38,543 nucleotides of DNA from Deltaproteobacteria bacterium. Lineage in GTDB: Bacteria; Myxococcota; JACPTQ01. The notes below the pieces were generated by a model, which worked only from the letters and a program-made list of their open reading frames with translations, was not told the DNA's origin and did no database searches. Below are positions 1 through 7,048 of the stretch, piece after piece (positions within the stretch are counted from its first letter, which is position 1; each line of letters starts with the position of its first letter). The translations under genes and the position numbers were made by a program. The DNA lies in NCBI GenBank assembly GCA_016192705.1, contig JACPTQ010000064.1:1-38543 (forward strand). The letters are read 5' to 3'.

Positions 1-348
1 CACCCGAGACCTCTGCGTGCTGGGAGTTGCAAATGCAGGTTGTGCTCGACCGAACTTGGTGTCGCGGCAGTGCCGCGCAGCCCGCAGCGCACCTTTGCGC
101 AGGGGCTGAGGTGTTGATCTGGCGTGGATTTGCCGCCACTGCGGGCCTTGATTCAACTGGCGCAGCCGTTCTTTTGATGTCAGCCCCGAGGACGTCCGCG
201 AGCCGAAGCGAGCTCAGACCCCGCCCGCTCTCTTAATGGTCTTCGCCCTTAACCGGGGATTGGGGTGTAACCCGGCGTTTTTTTGATTCCCTTTTTTCCG
301 CCGGTTCTCTCTGGTACATTCCGTTAAGGCGAAGGGGAACAGGGCGCA
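1..348. other. Gene-free left edge, nothing recognised
   Basis: About 350 bases with no coding region I can support. A 69-codon open frame at 27-236 has no recognisable motif, no Shine-Dalgarno sequence and an arginine/alanine-rich composition typical of a chance frame in GC-rich DNA. The right part (253-284) holds a possible terminator, which would imply that something to the left is transcribed rightward, possibly a gene ending before the window. No tRNA, rRNA or repeat shared with the rest of the window was seen here. Confidence 0.5.
253..284 (+). terminator. Possible rho-independent terminator
   Basis: CCGGG at 253-257 can pair with CCCGG at 271-275 across a 13-nt loop, followed two bases later by seven T residues (278-284). 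The stem is short but pure GC. It would end a transcript coming from the left of the window and isolate the cyclase gene that follows. Confidence 0.4.
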
Positions 349-357
349 TTGCCGGCA

Positions 358-1977
358 ATGGCGAAATTAATTGTCATGGGGCCCGACGGAGGCCAGTCGG
401 AGTTTCCGCTCGGACCCGTGAATTCGATCGGACGTCATCCCGATAACGCCGTTCAGATTCTCGATAAAGTCATCTCAAAGGAACACGCCGTCCTTGAACG
501 ATTGGGCGAACACTTCATCATTCGCGATCTCGACAGCCGCAACGGAACCTACGTTAACGGAAAGCGGATCAAAGAAGCGGTGCTCAAGGACCGCGACGAA
601 ATCAGCATCGGCAGTTCGCGGATCCTGTTTGTGGCCGAGGATTCGCCGACGCGACGCTCGATTCGCGACCGCGTCACCATCGCGCCACAAAGTGAAAAAG
701 AGCTCACGTTCATTAAGACCCGCTTTGAGCAAGAACGCTCGCGCGATTTTCTCCCGGCCGACGAGATTTACGACGTCGAGATTTTGAAGCGCGACTACGA
801 AAAGCTGCGCGCGGCGCATGAACTCGCGCGTACGACAGGTGGTCTCGAGCTCGACATCGACACGCTGCTTCAAAAAATTCTCGACAAGATTTTTGACGTT
901 CTCGCCGCCGACCGCGGTGTCATCCTGCTCCAGGAGGCCGAAGGCCTTATCCCGCGCGTTCTCAAGACGCGTCGGCCCGGCCGCGAAGAAGACGTCACGC
1001 TTTCGCACACCATCATTGACGCCGTCGTCAAGGAGAAGGCGTCGATCCTCTCCTCCGACGCAACGATGGATTCTCGATTCGGCGCCGCGCACAGCGTCAT
1101 CATTCAAGGGATTCGATCGACCATGTGCGTGCCGCTGCTCGCTAAAAACGACCTCGTCGGAATCGTGCATCTCGACACGCAAGACGCGACGGGCGCCTTT
1201 ACGGAAAAAGACTTGCAGATTCTCTCCGGCATCGCCAATCAGGCGGCGGTCCTCATCGACAACGCACGCCTCGTCAAGAAAATCGAAGCGGAGGCGCGGA
1301 CGCGCGCGAAGTTGTCGCGTTTCATGTCGCCGAACCTCGTCGAACAGGTTGTCTCTGGAAAACTCGACATCCAAAAAGGGGGCGAAATCCGCGAAACGGC
1401 GATCATGTTTTGCGACATTCGCGGTTTCACGTCGATGACGGAAAGGAACGAGGCGCAAGAAATTGTGCGCACGCTGAACGAGTATTTTGAGCTGATGACC
1501 GACATCGTCTTCAAGCACGAAGGGACGCTCGACAAATACATTGGCGATTCAATCATGGCTCTCTGGGGCGCACCGATTTCACTTTCCGAGGCGTCGTTTA
1601 AGGCCGTGACCGCGGCGATTGAAATGCGCGAGGCGCTCAAGGGCTTCAACGCTCTGCGCGTTCAACAATCGCTCCCGCCCATTCGCGTTGGATTCGGGAT
1701 TGCGACGGGGCAAGTGGTTGCGGGGAATCTCGGTTCTTCAAAGACAATGGAGTACACCGTCGTTGGGGATCGCGTGAACATCGCGTCTCGGTTTTGCGAT
1801 CTCGCGAAGGAAGATCAGATTATTGTTGATGACCGAACGCTCGAAAAAGTTCGCCCGCACGTCGACTTTGAAGCCCTCGAGCCGATGCGCGTCAAAGGAA
1901 AGGCGGAGCCGCTGCCGATGTTCAACGTGCGCGGACTGAAGCCAGCGTCGGGTTCGCTCGAAGCGCCGACTCCGTGA
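358..1977 (+). CDS. FHA-GAF-class III adenylate cyclase
   Basis: Predicted cytoplasmic adenylate cyclase making cAMP, with an N-terminal phosphothreonine-binding module. Counting from a TTG at 349, the FHA domain spans about 8-97 with R29, S43, H46 and the NG pair at 65-66. A GAF sensor domain covers about 160-308. The class III cyclase domain starts near 348: metal ligands D356 (FCDIRGF) and D400 (YIGD), adenine-selecting K396, T470 in the EYTVVGD motif, and transition-state N477 and R481. All key residues are present, so it should be active and make cAMP rather than cGMP. The start is either ATG 358, used here, or TTG 349, which lies 11 nt after AAGGGG (332-337). The FHA domain suggests localisation or control through a Ser/Thr kinase, but no partner is shown. 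Its end overlaps the convergent membrane-protein gene by 56 bp. Confidence 0.93.
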   Translation: MAKLIVMGPDGGQSEFPLGPVNSIGRHPDNAVQILDKVISKEHAVLERLGEHFIIRDLDSRNGTYVNGKRIKEAVLKDRDEISIGSSRILFVAEDSPTRRSIRDRVTIAPQSEKELTFIKTRFEQERSRDFLPADEIYDVEILKRDYEKLRAAHELARTTGGLELDIDTLLQKILDKIFDVLAADRGVILLQEAEGLIPRVLKTRRPGREEDVTLSHTIIDAVVKEKASILSSDATMDSRFGAAHSVIIQGIRSTMCVPLLAKNDLVGIVHLDTQDATGAFTEKDLQILSGIANQAAVLIDNARLVKKIEAEARTRAKLSRFMSPNLVEQVVSGKLDIQKGGEIRETAIMFCDIRGFTSMTERNEAQEIVRTLNEYFELMTDIVFKHEGTLDKYIGDSIMALWGAPISLSEASFKAVTAAIEMREALKGFNALRVQQSLPPIRVGFGIATGQVVAGNLGSSKTMEYTVVGDRVNIASRFCDLAKEDQIIVDDRTLEKVRPHVDFEALEPMRVKGKAEPLPMFNVRGLKPASGSLEAPTP

Positions 1978-2497
1978 GTCGCCGGCCGACGGCGACCGTC
2001 GCGATAATCGCCGCGAGCTCAAACGCAAACATCGCAAACGCCCATGGGGTCTCGATGATGGGACGGGCCCGTCCGGAAACAAAATCGTCGAACGAAGCAA
2101 ACACGAAGACGCGATCGACGAGGACGGTTGCAAGAATCGCGACGACAACAAACGGTCCAGCAATGGCTGCTGCACGAAACGCGCGATTCACGGCGCGCAG
2201 AGCCACGCGATAGCCGGCAAGCCCGGCCAAGAAGAGAAGACTGATATACGCCGCTTCCGCCGGGATCTGCCGCACCGCGGGATGACGATGGGGCGAGAGA
2301 AGGTAGAGCCACGTCCAGTCGTTCCAAAAATGAAAGCGGACCAGCGCCGGCGGAACCCAAAAAACGGCGACGGATGCGATAAAGCCCACGAACACGCGAT
2401 TTACGAACGGGCCGTGCGCACCGACCGCGCGATTGGCAAAAACGCCGGCGACCGCGCCGAGCGCAAACTGGATCAGCAAATCGAGCGGCAGCGTCAT
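1922..2497 (-). CDS. Polytopic membrane protein of unknown function
   Basis: A 191-residue hydrophobic protein with about four or five predicted membrane spans: near residues 8-25, 33-50, 82-100, 112-132 and 152-172. I recognise no family. Its start overlaps the stop of lgt in an ATGA arrangement (2494-2497), so it is probably translated with lgt and acts in the inner membrane. Envelope or lipoprotein metabolism is only a guess from this neighbour. The 3' end runs 56 bp into the convergent cyclase gene, an unusually long convergent overlap, but the frame stays open and hydrophobic throughout, which supports a real gene. Confidence 0.7.
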   Translation of the reverse strand: MTLPLDLLIQFALGAVAGVFANRAVGAHGPFVNRVFVGFIASVAVFWVPPALVRFHFWNDWTWLYLLSPHRHPAVRQIPAEAAYISLLFLAGLAGYRVALRAVNRAFRAAAIAGPFVVVAILATVLVDRVFVFASFDDFVSGRARPIIETPWAFAMFAFELAAIIATVAVGRRLTESALRANPTLASVRAR

Positions 2498-3387
2498 GCG
2501 GGCTTCGCTCCGGTTTTCGGTTTTCGACCGCGCGGGTTTGCGGCAGCGGCTGCAATGAGCTGGCGTCGCGGGAGAAGGAAGAAAAGCGCGATGCCAAAGG
2601 CTAAGGTCAAGATGGAGATGTTCTGCGACGTCGACAACCCAAAATAGGCGCCGCGCTGCGGATCGTCGCGAAGGGCCTCGATGATGAATCGCAGCACCGC
2701 GTACCCGACGACCAGCGTCGCAAAGACTTGGCCGTAGAATTTCCGGAAGCGCCGCAAGACCAACATCGTCGCGCCCAGAAGCAAGAGGCCGGCGACCATT
2801 TCATAAAGTTGCGTCGGGTGTACCGGCAGCGACTCGGGCGCATTGGCCGGCAAGAGACGCAGGTCAGCGACATGATGCTCAAACGCCGGGCTCATGCGCG
2901 CCGGCTGACTTGCGACCGGATGCGCCGGATATCGCACGGCGAGCGGAAAATCTTTCGCGATCGCCCCAAAATCACACCCATAAAGGAAGCAGCCGATTCG
3001 CGTTACCGCGATGCCGACCGCAATGCCGGGACTCGCGTAGTCCGCAAACTCCCAAAAATTGATGCCGAACTTCTTCAGCGCAACGTACGCCGCGATCGTT
3101 CCACCAATCATTCCCCCATACGCGACGAGGCCGCCTTCCCATATCTTGAAAAAATCGACGACGCTGAAGCGATCCGGCTGCGCGATGAAGTACATGATGC
3201 GGGCGCCAACGATCGAGAAGACGAGCGTCCAAAAAAGTGCGCGGCTGCCCTCGGCCCTGTCGATGCCAGCCTTTTCGGCGAGTCGCAGGCAAAGCGACCA
3301 CCCCAAAAGAAACGAGATTCCGAGCATGACGCCATAGGAATGAACGGGGAAATTGACGATGGGGATTTCAAAAAGAACCGGACGCAT
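2494..3387 (-). CDS. lgt: Prolipoprotein diacylglyceryl transferase
   Basis: Transfers the diacylglyceryl group of phosphatidylglycerol to the lipobox cysteine of prolipoproteins in the inner membrane, the first step of lipoprotein maturation. At 297 residues it has the usual length. Family marks visible: HSYG at 16-19, GGLVAYGG at 85-92, the signature region starting at R130, HPTQLYE at 190-196, and R233/E237/R240 in the last conserved helix. In the signature loop, the positions that are N146 and E151 in E. coli Lgt are Cys here (C133, C138). This GCFL-x-GC version is, as far as I recall, common in delta-proteobacterial Lgt proteins and not a sign of inactivity. It is divergent from lexA with 68 bp between ATG codons and is followed by a coupled membrane-protein gene. 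Confidence 0.96.
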   Translation of the reverse strand: MRPVLFEIPIVNFPVHSYGVMLGISFLLGWSLCLRLAEKAGIDRAEGSRALFWTLVFSIVGARIMYFIAQPDRFSVVDFFKIWEGGLVAYGGMIGGTIAAYVALKKFGINFWEFADYASPGIAVGIAVTRIGCFLYGCDFGAIAKDFPLAVRYPAHPVASQPARMSPAFEHHVADLRLLPANAPESLPVHPTQLYEMVAGLLLLGATMLVLRRFRKFYGQVFATLVVGYAVLRFIIEALRDDPQRGAYFGLSTSQNISILTLAFGIALFFLLPRRQLIAAAAANPRGRKPKTGAKPA

Positions 3388-3395
3388 GAGGCGCG

Positions 3396-3424
3396 AGTTT
3401 AGTGTTTGCGCGGAAAACTTGAAA
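3396..3424 (-). promoter_or_regulatory. Possible lgt promoter, back to back with lexA
   Basis: On the minus strand TAAACT (3401-3396) lies 8 nt before the lgt ATG. The hexamer 17 bp further upstream is the complement of the lexA -35 box (TTTCAA, 3424-3419), a poor -35. If real, lgt would have an almost leaderless mRNA, and LexA bound at 3426-3442 would cover the upstream edge of this promoter. Confidence 0.3.
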
Positions 3425-3447
3425 GCTGCTCGTTTGTTCAGTATTGT
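3419..3447 (+). promoter_or_regulatory. lexA promoter (sigma70-like)
   Basis: TTGAAA (3419-3424), a 17-bp spacer, then TATTGT (3442-3447). Transcription would start near 3454, at or just before the ATG at 3456, so the message would be leaderless or nearly so. No Shine-Dalgarno sequence precedes the ATG, which agrees. The spacer holds the candidate LexA operator. Confidence 0.6.
3426..3442 (+). promoter_or_regulatory. Candidate LexA operator (SOS box)
   Basis: CTGCTCGTTTGTTCAGT matches 15 of 17 positions of the consensus I recall for the Myxococcus xanthus LexA box (CTRHAMRYBYGTTCAGS). It differs at position 5 (T for A) and the last base. It fills the -35/-10 spacer of lexA, where a repressor would block polymerase, as expected for autoregulation. 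The consensus is quoted from memory. Confidence 0.6.
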
Positions 3448-3455
3448 ATCTCGGC

Positions 3456-4196
3456 ATGGAGTCGTCGCAGTCCCTTACGCCGCGACAGCAGCAAGTCCTT
3501 GATTTCATTCGGCGCTCGGTCGACGAACGCGGCTATCCGCCAACCTTGCGGGAAATCGGCTCGCATTTTAGGATTCGCTCGACAAACGGCGTATCGGATC
3601 ACATTCGCGCGCTGGTTCGAAAGGGCGCGCTCGACCATCGGGTCGGCCGATCGAGAACCTTGGTTCCGACGCAAAGAGGCGCATCGGGTCGTGTTCGCGC
3701 GAAGACCCCGGTTGGCGACACCGACGAGACCGCTTCGATTCCTGTCGCGGCTCACAAAGTCGTCCCACTTTCCTCGGCGACAACCGGCGAGCATCTCACC
3801 GCGGATGTTGCTTCGGTTCCGATTCTTGGGCGGGTCGCCGCGGGTCAGCCAATACTCGCGGTCGAGAATCGCGAAGGCGAGCTCTTTATTGATAACGCGC
3901 TCCTCGGCACATCAAAGCAAGTGATCGCGCTTCGCGTCGCGGGGGACAGCATGATCGACGAAGGGATATTCGACGGCGATCTGGTGTTTGTGAAACGACA
4001 GCAAACCGCGGATCGCGGCGAGATCGTTGTTGTGTCGATCGAGGGCGAGGTGACGCTCAAACGCTTCATCCCGGACGGCGATGTCGTTCGGCTTGAACCT
4101 GCGAACAGCCGCATGAAGCCCATCCTCATCCGACGACGCGACTTCCGCGATGCCTCGATCATCGGCGTTATCGTCGGGCTTTACCGGCGTGTCTGA
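3456..4196 (+). CDS. lexA: LexA repressor, SOS regulator
   Basis: Represses SOS genes and inactivates itself by autocleavage when stimulated by RecA filaments. The 246-residue protein from ATG 3456 has the N-terminal winged helix (about 6-70, starting LTPRQQQVLDFIRR). It then has a long variable linker (about 72-118) that makes it longer than the roughly 200-residue E. coli protein. The S24 peptidase fold follows: cleavage site A129-G130, catalytic S165 (GDSM) and K202 (TLKRF), all intact. A TTG at 3444 in the same frame lies inside the predicted -10 box, so it cannot be the start if that promoter is used. Predicted autoregulation through the operator at 3426-3442. It is convergent with the pseudokinase gene downstream. 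Confidence 0.96.
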   Translation: MESSQSLTPRQQQVLDFIRRSVDERGYPPTLREIGSHFRIRSTNGVSDHIRALVRKGALDHRVGRSRTLVPTQRGASGRVRAKTPVGDTDETASIPVAAHKVVPLSSATTGEHLTADVASVPILGRVAAGQPILAVENREGELFIDNALLGTSKQVIALRVAGDSMIDEGIFDGDLVFVKRQQTADRGEIVVVSIEGEVTLKRFIPDGDVVRLEPANSRMKPILIRRRDFRDASIIGVIVGLYRRV

Positions 4197-4212
4197 CGGG
4201 TCTGAAAACGCG

Positions 4213-6582
4213 TCACCAATAAACCGATTTGACCGTTGTCTGGCCCGCGGTGATCGTCACGGAGAATTCTTTATAGAGATCTTCATTGGGATCGTGGAGC
4301 TTCACCGTGTGGGCCCCGACTTTCAGCGGAAGCCTGGTCAGCGGGGTTTGCCGTTTTTTTCCACCATCGACATAAACATAAGCCCAACGATCTGATTTGA
4401 CCGTGAGATAGCCGGTTCCGCCCCCGCCTATCACCTCTCGCGCCTCTCGCGCCACACGAGTCACGGTCGCACGTCGTCGCGCCGCATCCGCGCGCGCCTC
4501 ACGCCGTTCGCGGCCCGCCGTTTCGCGACGCGCATCAACCGCCGTTGCGCGCGCAACAACCTCGCGTCGTGCCTCGCCGTCGGTCGGGCGCTGAGCTCGA
4601 GCCTCCCGTGCGTCCGACGCGGTTGCCCGCGGGGTTCCATCCACCCGAGCCATCGCGCCCCCGTCGACGCCACCCGCTGCCCGCGCGTCTCCAGCCCGTG
4701 CCGTGTCCCCGTTCGCCGCGCGAACGTCGTCGCGCCGCGCCGCGCGCGCATCGGCGCGCTGACCATCACCCGCACCATCGGCCCGCGCAACCGGCGGGGC
4801 CGGCGGTTTTTTGTCAGCCTCAACCAACTGCCACACCGCAAACCCACCCCCCGCGGCGACCGCAACGGCCAACGCGATAAACGCCGGCTTTCGATTGCTT
4901 TTCGGCAATGTGAATTCGTCGGTGTCCGAACCAACGGCGGCACCAGAAAACCCCGACGGCGATGTCGGCTCAAACGCTCCTGACGACGGCGAGCCGGACG
5001 GCGAAGAAGCGGAGCCCAACGACTGCGCGAACGATTGTTGAGCCTGCGCTTCCTCGGAAGCAACGACGGGTGGACGCTGCAACTCGGGCGAGCCCCATCG
5101 AGGCGCGGAGTCAAGTGGTGGCGGGCGGCCCCACGACATCGTCTGCGGTATTTCACCGAAGTCATCACCTGCGCGCGGAGGCGTCTCTTCTCGAAAAGGT
5201 GGCGAGGACGACTTTGGCTCAACCGGAGCCGGCGGCGCGCCTTGCGTCGCGTCCGATGCCGGGAACCGATACGCGGCTGCGCTCGGCGCCGATTTCGCCT
5301 CGACCGTCGCCAGAGAGCGCGATTCGACCCGATCGGTCGCGTCCCGCGAATACCCCGTCGCCGGGCGCTGCGTCACGACGGTGTCGCGCGTCGACGTTGA
5401 AACGACGGACTCGAAGCCGGGTCTCTCATCGACTTGCGCCGGCTCAATTGCGCCAAGCGCCGTCAAGCGATCCGTTGACGGCGTCGACGATGTCGGAACC
5501 ACGGCCTCCATCACCGGCGCCGCATTCACCGGCTCCGGCACCGGTGTCTCAACCTTCGCAGCGTCGATCGGAAATGGCCCCAATTTCGCGCTCTCACCCG
5601 CCAAACTCACGGTTGCCCGCGGCGCCTTTTTCTCGCGCTTCGCCCCTTTGTGTTTGGCCGCTTCGGCGCGGAGCGATCCGTCCGCAAGCCCGCCCAAGAA
5701 ACGCGCGAGGTCACCGCCCGTATAAAAAGGCGCCGCCGTGTAAAGTGCCTTCGACAGGCTCCGCTGAAACGCGACAGCATTGGCCGGTCGATCAGCGATC
5801 TGCGGTGCAAGCGCGCTCATGATGATGTCGTCAACAACCGTCGGTAGTTTCCCCCGCACCGCTGACGCCGGCTTTGGCTCAAACGATCCGAGCGCCGCGC
5901 GCGCCTCGTGTGGAAGCCCAGGCGCAACGTGCCGAAGCGCGAGCAGCTCGTACAAAAGCGCCCCCACGGCGAAGAGGTCCGCCGGCATATCCCACTCACC
6001 AGCGTGCAGCGATTCCGGCGCGAAGTACGCACCGCGCAACGCTTCACCCGCGCCAACTGTTTGATCCAAAACCCGCGCCCAACCAAAATCCGCGAGGAGC
6101 ACCCCGCCGTCCACGGTCGACAAAAAAACCGCCGACGCCCGAAGGGGCCCATGTGCTATCGGGTCCAATCGATTCGCCGCGTCCCGCCGTCCATGCGCGT
6201 ACTCAACGGCGCTCGCAACTTCACGCGTGATATACAGGGCGGCCGCCGGTGGAATCGGAACCCGTTGCTCGCGAACATCGGCGAGCAACTTCTCAACCGT
6301 AACGAACGCGGTCTTCCCCGCACCCGCTTGCTCGAACGCTGCGAAGCACCCATCACCCGTCGCCGCGATTTCAGTCAGCGGCACAATATTGACGTGGCGC
6401 AGCGACGTGCACCGCCCGGCATCGGTTATGACCGACTCAGCCGCGGATCCGCCCGACGCCGCAATGAAATGGAGGTCAAAGATCGTCCCTTCGGCAGCAG
6501 CCTCAAAGACCTCCTCCACACCACGGCGCCCGAGCTCCCGTCGGAGACGATATCGGCCAATGCTTCGTTCGACGAGTCCCAC
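4213..6582 (-). CDS. Membrane pseudokinase with C-terminal PEGA domain
   Basis: 789 residues in five parts. A Ser/Thr kinase-like fold covers about 9-280. A Pro/Ser/Ala-rich disordered stretch follows (about 310-560), then one membrane span (about 567-587). An Ala/Arg/Asp low-complexity linker (about 600-715) leads to a PEGA-type beta domain (724-789). The kinase fold has a broken glycine loop (LGRRGVEEVF), no clear VAIK lysine, and HGPL at 144-147 where HRDLKP is expected, so the catalytic Asp is gone. DFG (165-167), FAPE and the DRP motif remain. Phosphotransfer is therefore unlikely, and a scaffold or sensor role is inferred. The GTG start places the kinase fold at the usual distance from the N terminus and follows a GGGCGAGG ribosome site. 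PEGA would be periplasmic, perhaps binding cell wall or an envelope partner. Confidence 0.88.
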   Translation of the reverse strand: MGLVERSIGRYRLRRELGRRGVEEVFEAAAEGTIFDLHFIAASGGSAAESVITDAGRCTSLRHVNIVPLTEIAATGDGCFAAFEQAGAGKTAFVTVEKLLADVREQRVPIPPAAALYITREVASAVEYAHGRRDAANRLDPIAHGPLRASAVFLSTVDGGVLLADFGWARVLDQTVGAGEALRGAYFAPESLHAGEWDMPADLFAVGALLYELLALRHVAPGLPHEARAALGSFEPKPASAVRGKLPTVVDDIIMSALAPQIADRPANAVAFQRSLSKALYTAAPFYTGGDLARFLGGLADGSLRAEAAKHKGAKREKKAPRATVSLAGESAKLGPFPIDAAKVETPVPEPVNAAPVMEAVVPTSSTPSTDRLTALGAIEPAQVDERPGFESVVSTSTRDTVVTQRPATGYSRDATDRVESRSLATVEAKSAPSAAAYRFPASDATQGAPPAPVEPKSSSPPFREETPPRAGDDFGEIPQTMSWGRPPPLDSAPRWGSPELQRPPVVASEEAQAQQSFAQSLGSASSPSGSPSSGAFEPTSPSGFSGAAVGSDTDEFTLPKSNRKPAFIALAVAVAAGGGFAVWQLVEADKKPPAPPVARADGAGDGQRADARAARRDDVRAANGDTARAGDARAAGGVDGGAMARVDGTPRATASDAREARAQRPTDGEARREVVARATAVDARRETAGRERREARADAARRRATVTRVAREAREVIGGGGTGYLTVKSDRWAYVYVDGGKKRQTPLTRLPLKVGAHTVKLHDPNEDLYKEFSVTITAGQTTVKSVYW

Positions 6583-6608
6583 CCTCGCCCAATCAACCTT
6601 TCACACTG

Positions 6609-6638
6609 ACTATACAACCAGCCGGCGAGCCTTCACAA
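6609..6638 (-). promoter_or_regulatory. Promoter of the pseudokinase gene
   Basis: On the minus strand TTGTGA (6638-6633), 18 bp, TATAGT (6614-6609). Transcription would start near 6602, about 20 nt before the GTG start at 6582. It lies in the 102-bp gap after the PilZ gene, so the pseudokinase can be expressed apart from the M16-PilZ pair. Confidence 0.5.
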
Positions 6639-6684
6639 TTCCTCACGCTTTATGACGAAATCGCAATGGAACGCCGCGGTCTCT

Positions 6685-7047
6685 TCACGTTGCCGACTGC
6701 TCGCGAACGATATCCTCAATCGCCTCACGATCTTGCGGCGACAGGTCAAGAAATCTAAGCGCCATCCCGCGCGGAATCTCGCGCCCGTGGTCGCGCCCAC
6801 CCCACACGATCCGAATCACTTCGCCGATCACGCGAATCCGCTTGGTCCTTCCCGGAAGCGCAAACGTCAGCGAAAGCCGCGTCCCGATTGGAAATGGTCG
6901 CTCGGCCCGCAAGAATACGCCCCCCGCCGACAGGTCGCGCGTTGAATCGACGAAGTCGGTTTGCACGAGGCTATAACTCACCTCGAGCTCAAACGGGACG
7001 CGCCGTTGCCCACGCCCTTCGCCGCCGCCTTCGTCGTCCGCGTCCAC
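6685..7047 (-). CDS. PilZ domain protein, probable c-di-GMP receptor
   Basis: A 120-residue single-domain PilZ protein. Both halves of the c-di-GMP site are visible: RxxxR (RGQRR, about 12-16) and DLSAGG (about 38-43), followed by the expected beta-barrel pattern. The first dozen residues are acidic and glycine-rich. The start is GTG, one base after the TAG stop of the M16 protease gene, so the two are very likely translated together. This would link c-di-GMP level to the envelope protease or another partner. The window also contains a c-di-GMP-producing locus (34410-36253), but a functional connection is only an inference. Confidence 0.9.
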   Translation of the reverse strand: MDADDEGGGEGRGQRRVPFELEVSYSLVQTDFVDSTRDLSAGGVFLRAERPFPIGTRLSLTFALPGRTKRIRVIGEVIRIVWGGRDHGREIPRGMALRFLDLSPQDREAIEDIVREQSAT

Positions 7048-7048
7048 G

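Noticed and set aside
27-236. 69-codon frame at the left edge
   Set aside because: No ribosome site or motif and a biased composition; cannot be told from chance.
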